Shown here in pieces: positions 60,301-64,000 of a stretch of DNA of 64,000 bases. The notes beneath the pieces are model-generated. The model did no database searches, was not told where the DNA came from, and worked only from the letters and a program-made list of their open reading frames with translations. The DNA lies in assembly GCF_000516985.1 (NCBI RefSeq), contig NW_006917094.1, positions 558,001 through 622,000 on the forward strand. The letters run 5' to 3'. How positions within the stretch are numbered: the first letter of the stretch is position 1; each line of letters opens with the position of its first letter. A program made the position numbers and the translations under genes. The DNA comes from Pestalotiopsis fici W106-1. Taxonomy: Eukaryota; Ascomycota; Sordariomycetes; Amphisphaeriales; Sporocadaceae.

Positions 60301-61101
60301 CTAGATTGAGGGAGGTTGAGGAGCTGTTGGAGGTTTGGGTTCCTGAGGAGCTGTAGTGGTAGATTGATTTAGTACGATGGCGGCATCTGGTTTACGGGAG
60401 GAACTCACGCGGAGGGGGTGCCGGGTCGCTGGGCTTCGGGGGCTCGGGTCCCTTTGGACCAGAGGGCTTGGGTGCTGTTACAAAGCATCAACCTTCCATT
60501 ATTCTACTGGACTTGGGAATAATTTTAGACTCACGTGGTGGAGGGCTTGGATCGCTGGGCTTGGGGGCTGTATATATAGGTCAGTCATGGTGTATGAACT
60601 GCAACGAGTTTGGACTTACGTTCAGGCCCAGGCTTAGGTCCCTAGAGAGGTTGTGGCAAGGTCAGCCATCGATACTTACTGTCTTTCCCTCTTTGATTTT
60701 TCTCGAATACTATAACTTTCGTTCCTAAAACTTACATCGTCGTCACGCTTGCTCGGGGGCTTTCCCGGACCAGGAGGAGGGGGTGGGCCGCCGGGCTAGA
60801 TGGTCGATTAGTGATAATATCTTCATAGAAGTTGGGTTTTGTCGAGTATCAGAAGGAATCATTATCTCGTCAACTCTTTCTAATGGGGTATAGGGGATAT
60901 TGAATGTGGGATAGTACTAACACCTGGTGGAGGTGGCGGCCCCGAGGGTGGCACCGGTCCCGGTGCCGGTGGCTCGCCCGGGAATGGAGATGGGCCATTT
61001 GGGCCAGGTGCAGGAGCTGGTGGAAGAGGAGCACCAGGAGCTTCCAATGGAGCGGCAGAAATGATAGCCGCAAGGGCGAGAGTAAGAACGAAAAACTTCA
61101 T
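60301..61101 (-). CDS. Secreted proline-rich repeat protein, six exons
   Basis: Minus-strand exons 60922-61101, 60736-60795, 60620-60641, 60535-60567, 60409-60474 and 60301-60350 give 136 residues. Residues 1-17 are a signal peptide (MKFFVLTLALAAIISAA). The mature part is rich in Pro, Gly, Lys and Ser. A dibasic SKRDDD at 75-80 could be a Kex2 site. Three 11-residue repeats follow at 88-98, 99-109 and 110-120 (first: PPKPSDPSPPP). Exon 3 is only 22 nt. Exon 4 is 33 nt and exon 5 is 66 nt, one and two repeat units, all bounded by phase-1 introns. All five introns (126, 94, 52, 60, 58 nt) are GT-AG with GTTAGT, GTAAGT or GTGAGT donors. A TATATAAG lies about 115 bp upstream. Cell-wall or surface role possible; function unknown. 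Confidence 0.82.
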
Positions 61102-61214
61102 TTTGTCTGTCTCTAAGGACTGGTGGTCAAGAAGGAATTGAGTGATCAAATATCCACGTGTGAATGCTGTTTGTGATACTCGAACATGGCGTCCCAACTG
61201 CGTCCCATACACTT

Positions 61215-61222
61215 CTTATATA
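61215..61222 (-). promoter_or_regulatory. TATA box of the proline-rich gene
   Basis: TATATAAG on the minus strand, about 115 bp upstream of the start codon, fits a core promoter TATA element. Confidence 0.5.
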
Positions 61223-63086
61223 GATCTATCGAAATTTGAAATGCCAGTAGCATCACATCGCGGATAATCTTGCCAAGGTACCATTTCATATTGTACTCAT
61301 CAAATCATGGCAAATATGGACTTCAATATCCGTCATAATAACTCGCTGATCATCTTGAGTCCTTCTACGTCATTATCAGCCTCGCTAGTAGATACAGTTG
61401 CCTGTTCAGACCAAATTCTGAAATGTTCGGACCTTTTTGAATCTAACCTGACAGGCAATCAAGGACTCCATGTTTCTGAATAATAGGTCACATTGCCATA
61501 ATAATCTTGTTGGTCAACGAAACGTAGCGATAATTAGATTTTAATGAAACCTCCATCTAGCTATAGCTGGTCTATAAAAGGATATATTCTTCTGCTTGCG
61601 TAATGATCAGACTGGCACATAATCACAATATAACCGCTCGAAGGAAATACTGTATTCGAAACGGAAATACTATAAGAAGCCAGAAAACTTTTGCGATACA
61701 AAGTCAAATCTTGGTCAGCTCTATACATTTCTATTCTAGGTAGTAAATATAACCATTTTATCCAAGATGATTACACACACGACTTAGCCGTGTCACTTGA
61801 CTATTATATCATTACGCCAGGATGCCTCATAGTATAGCGAACTCTTCATGTTCTTCCACGTTGGCGCATACTCTCATTTGAACTCAAATGCAAGCCCAAA
61901 GGGTTCATACATTACCATCTATGTTTCAACCCATCCAGACCTTTGTAATGCATTATGGGATAGATTGCCAATTATTTTGCCTCTGTCTAATATTGAATTA
62001 CGAGAATTAGTCACAAAAACTTGGGATCGTAACGGGACGCCGACCATATGAAATTTACGGTTTATTGAGGCGTGGTCATTATTGCGAATTGAACAAGTGC
62101 TCGGCTGAAAATGTATACGTTGATTGAGCTGACGCGTCTGAGGCGGGGAACGGCAACATTTATTAATACTTTTCACAGCCGGCAATGGAGGCGGGATGGG
62201 TAACTCATAGGGCTGTTGGGGGCTGATGAGCCACAACCAATCACGAATGAAGTCCGCATCGTTTAATAAGCAATTCTTAACAAACGCCTGTTATAGACCC
62301 GTTGCATCGAGGCAATATTTTGCCTCAACCTATCCCAACGAACATGAAACTTTGGCTGAAATCTCCGATGTGCGCTGACCAAGGAGCTGACTGACCAACC
62401 CAAAAGCATTGGCAACAGACAATTTGCGGGAGCTGTAACGTGTGATCTCGGCACTTCTAAGGCCGTGTCATCGTTCTTACCGACGTTGTTCGAATGAACT
62501 CGATTTGCAAACCACAGAAGTCGACCCGCCACTGCCAGCTGTGTCCATCACGTCATTAATGTTGCTTGAAATAGATGACACCAAAAGAAGTTTTCAAGCC
62601 GGATTCGCGGTAATTTAACACGTGGTTCAAGGGCTCTCTTAAATCAAGCGATGTTGAACTTGCAAGAACTGATTAGCCGCCGACTTTGGTTTAAATGGCG
62701 AATCTTTTTGTTATATTCATGACGCGGCCACTCAAACAAGCTCTTCTAGGTATTTTCATGGCGGTATTCAAATATGGTAAGTAGCAATCACGCAGAGCGT
62801 TTTAACCAGAATCGACGATATGCTACCCAAGTGCGTCGAAGAAATCCATGAAATGCTGAACCAACTGTCACCACCAAAGATGGCGAAATATGCAAAAATC
62901 AAACTGTAAAAAAAAGGGAAAAGAAGAGAAAGTCTAGCGAACCTGCACAGCAGAACTCTAGTTTACAGGGGTATCATCTATGTCTATCCCGCAACACATG
63001 ATCAATGCCTCGTATCCAACTTCCAAGTAAATCGTTGCGTCGTCATTGGCAAGCCAGCCAGGGCTTGCTCACTTTCTTTCCAAAGT
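61223..63086. other. Intergenic, AT-rich
   Basis: About 1.9 kb, visibly AT-rich around 61500-62000. Only short chance frames; no gene or repeat is recognised. The 5' part belongs to the proline-rich gene's promoter. Confidence 0.45.
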
Positions 63087-64000
63087 CTATGGGAGACCAT
63101 GCTGCGAGTTGCAAATGCCATGGAATGGGATTACGTCAATCCGGTGCCGTCTAGGGTCATTATGATCCCATTGTTCAAAGAGCGAAATGCGATGCATGAA
63201 CAAAGCAACATCGCTCTGCAGGCTAATGTTGAACGAGGTGCGGTCCTGCTCATCGACCATGTCTACCCATCGCCAACTCCGTACAACCTCGGGAGACGGC
63301 ACCAAGCCTTCACAATTGGGTTGGTCGTCGTCTGAAGCCACTCGAAAGATGGCAAAATTGGTATCCAGTTTCGTGCCGGGCTCGAAAAACTGCGCAAATG
63401 ACATCACCGCTGACCGATCAAGGCTTGTCGGCTTGAGATTCTCCGTTGCGTCAGACGGCCATCGATAGCACGGCAGCATGCCTACGTGACGGCGCCGCAG
63501 TATGCTCGGAAGCTGTTGCTGATCCCGGATGACTGGGACGTGATCGGGAACAGCAGATATACGATAGGTAATTTGCTTCTGTACCGAAGCATCAAAGACC
63601 TTGATGGTCAAGCTCTTTAGGGGGCTCTCAACGTCCATGACACTCAACGCCAACGACAAGAGCGATGTGTGGAGGTAATGGTCGTATTCGACAACTACAT
63701 GCTGAACAGACATGCTGGCTGCCAGGAAGAGGGCGCTGCATCGCATGGGATTGTTCCTGCTCCAGCGCTTCACGTGCGCCCACTCTAATATGTCATTGTC
63801 CACATTGAGCCGCGGCGTCTTCTTGAGGTTCCGCATACGCTCCAGGCTATGGTCCACGACGGTTTCATTCGACAGGCACCTTTTCAGGACCGCCTTGTCA
63901 ATGGCCAGCTGTTTGTAGGCCTTTGTCGACTCGAATCTGGCCTCGTGGTTGACCAGGAGTAGCGGAGGTTGTGTAGCTGTGGCTGACTTGTGGTCTCCCG
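63087..64000 (-). CDS. 2EXR-domain protein, N-terminus cut by the window edge
   Basis: The minus-strand frame is open from the right edge to TAG at 63087-63089, giving about 303 residues of C-terminal part. Near the edge it reads PPLLLVNHEARFESTKAYKQ, the typical middle of the fungal 2EXR domain, whose members show PPxLLxVNxEAR followed by an alpha-helix with Tyr. The rest (NDILEWAHVKRWSRNNP, SVQHVVVEYDHYLHTSLLSL, AIFRVASDDDQPNC, SWRWVDMVDEQDRTSF) fits the length and variable tail of that family. The first ATG in view lies well inside the domain, so the start is outside the window. 2EXR proteins are abundant in Pezizomycotina and of unknown function. Confidence 0.78.
   Translation of the reverse strand, partial: GDHKSATATQPPLLLVNHEARFESTKAYKQLAIDKAVLKRCLSNETVVDHSLERMRNLKKTPRLNVDNDILEWAHVKRWSRNNPMRCSALFLAASMSVQHVVVEYDHYLHTSLLSLALSVMDVESPLKSLTIKVFDASVQKQITYRISAVPDHVPVIRDQQQLPSILRRRHVGMLPCYRWPSDATENLKPTSLDRSAVMSFAQFFEPGTKLDTNFAIFRVASDDDQPNCEGLVPSPEVVRSWRWVDMVDEQDRTSFNISLQSDVALFMHRISLFEQWDHNDPRRHRIDVIPFHGICNSQHGLP

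Noticed and set aside
1..64000. CRISPR arrays, insertion sequences, bacterial operons
   Set aside because: None seen, and not expected: the window is fungal nuclear DNA with spliceosomal introns.

Overview
This window is nuclear DNA of a filamentous ascomycete. Three things point there: short spliceosomal introns (52-195 nt) with GTRNGT-type donors and CTRAY-like branch sites, mostly short conserved genes on both strands, and a set of fungus-restricted families (Clr5, 2EXR, APSES, NLR-type N-domain plus ankyrins). The mix suggests Sordariomycetes, probably Hypocreales; that last step is inference. One assembly gap of 100 N lies at 59751-59850.

Layout. 1-1.06 kb: an unrecognised minus-strand coding block that runs off the left edge and has two adjacent in-frame stops. 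1.9-4.3 kb: a CsbD-like stress protein, a low-molecular-weight protein tyrosine phosphatase and a short-chain dehydrogenase. 6.2-9.7 kb: a Clr5-domain protein and the SAGA chromatin reader SGF29. 11.3-18.5 kb: phosphomannose isomerase, a Ser/Thr-rich single-pass membrane protein, a 5'-nucleotidase-like metallophosphoesterase and a stand-alone MetE-C-terminal-like protein. 19.8-28.7 kb: an F-box protein with a frame-broken tail, the Mbp1-type APSES cell-cycle factor, an ankyrin protein with an NLR-like N-terminal domain and an aldo/keto reductase. 30.6-32.2 kb: a drug/metabolite-type transporter. 32.2-41.8 kb: a 9.5 kb stretch where I can support no gene. 41.8-49.8 kb: a conserved membrane protein, a four-exon MFS transporter and a GNAT-like protein. 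50.9-52.6 kb: a Q-rich disordered protein, followed upstream by 7.7 kb without a supportable gene. 60.3-61.1 kb: a six-exon secreted proline-rich protein built from 33-nt exon units. 63.1-64.0 kb: a 2EXR-domain protein cut by the right edge.

The genes do not form one pathway. Themes are cell-cycle and chromatin control (Mbp1, SGF29, F-box), sugar-nucleotide supply (phosphomannose isomerase), small-molecule oxidoreduction and transport (SDR, AKR, MFS, DMT) and fungus-specific proteins of unknown role. The most unusual loci are the secreted proline-rich gene, with a 22-nt micro-exon and frame-neutral repeat exons, and the left-edge coding block. Exon structures were assembled by hand from splice signals and reading-frame continuity; no alignment was run.
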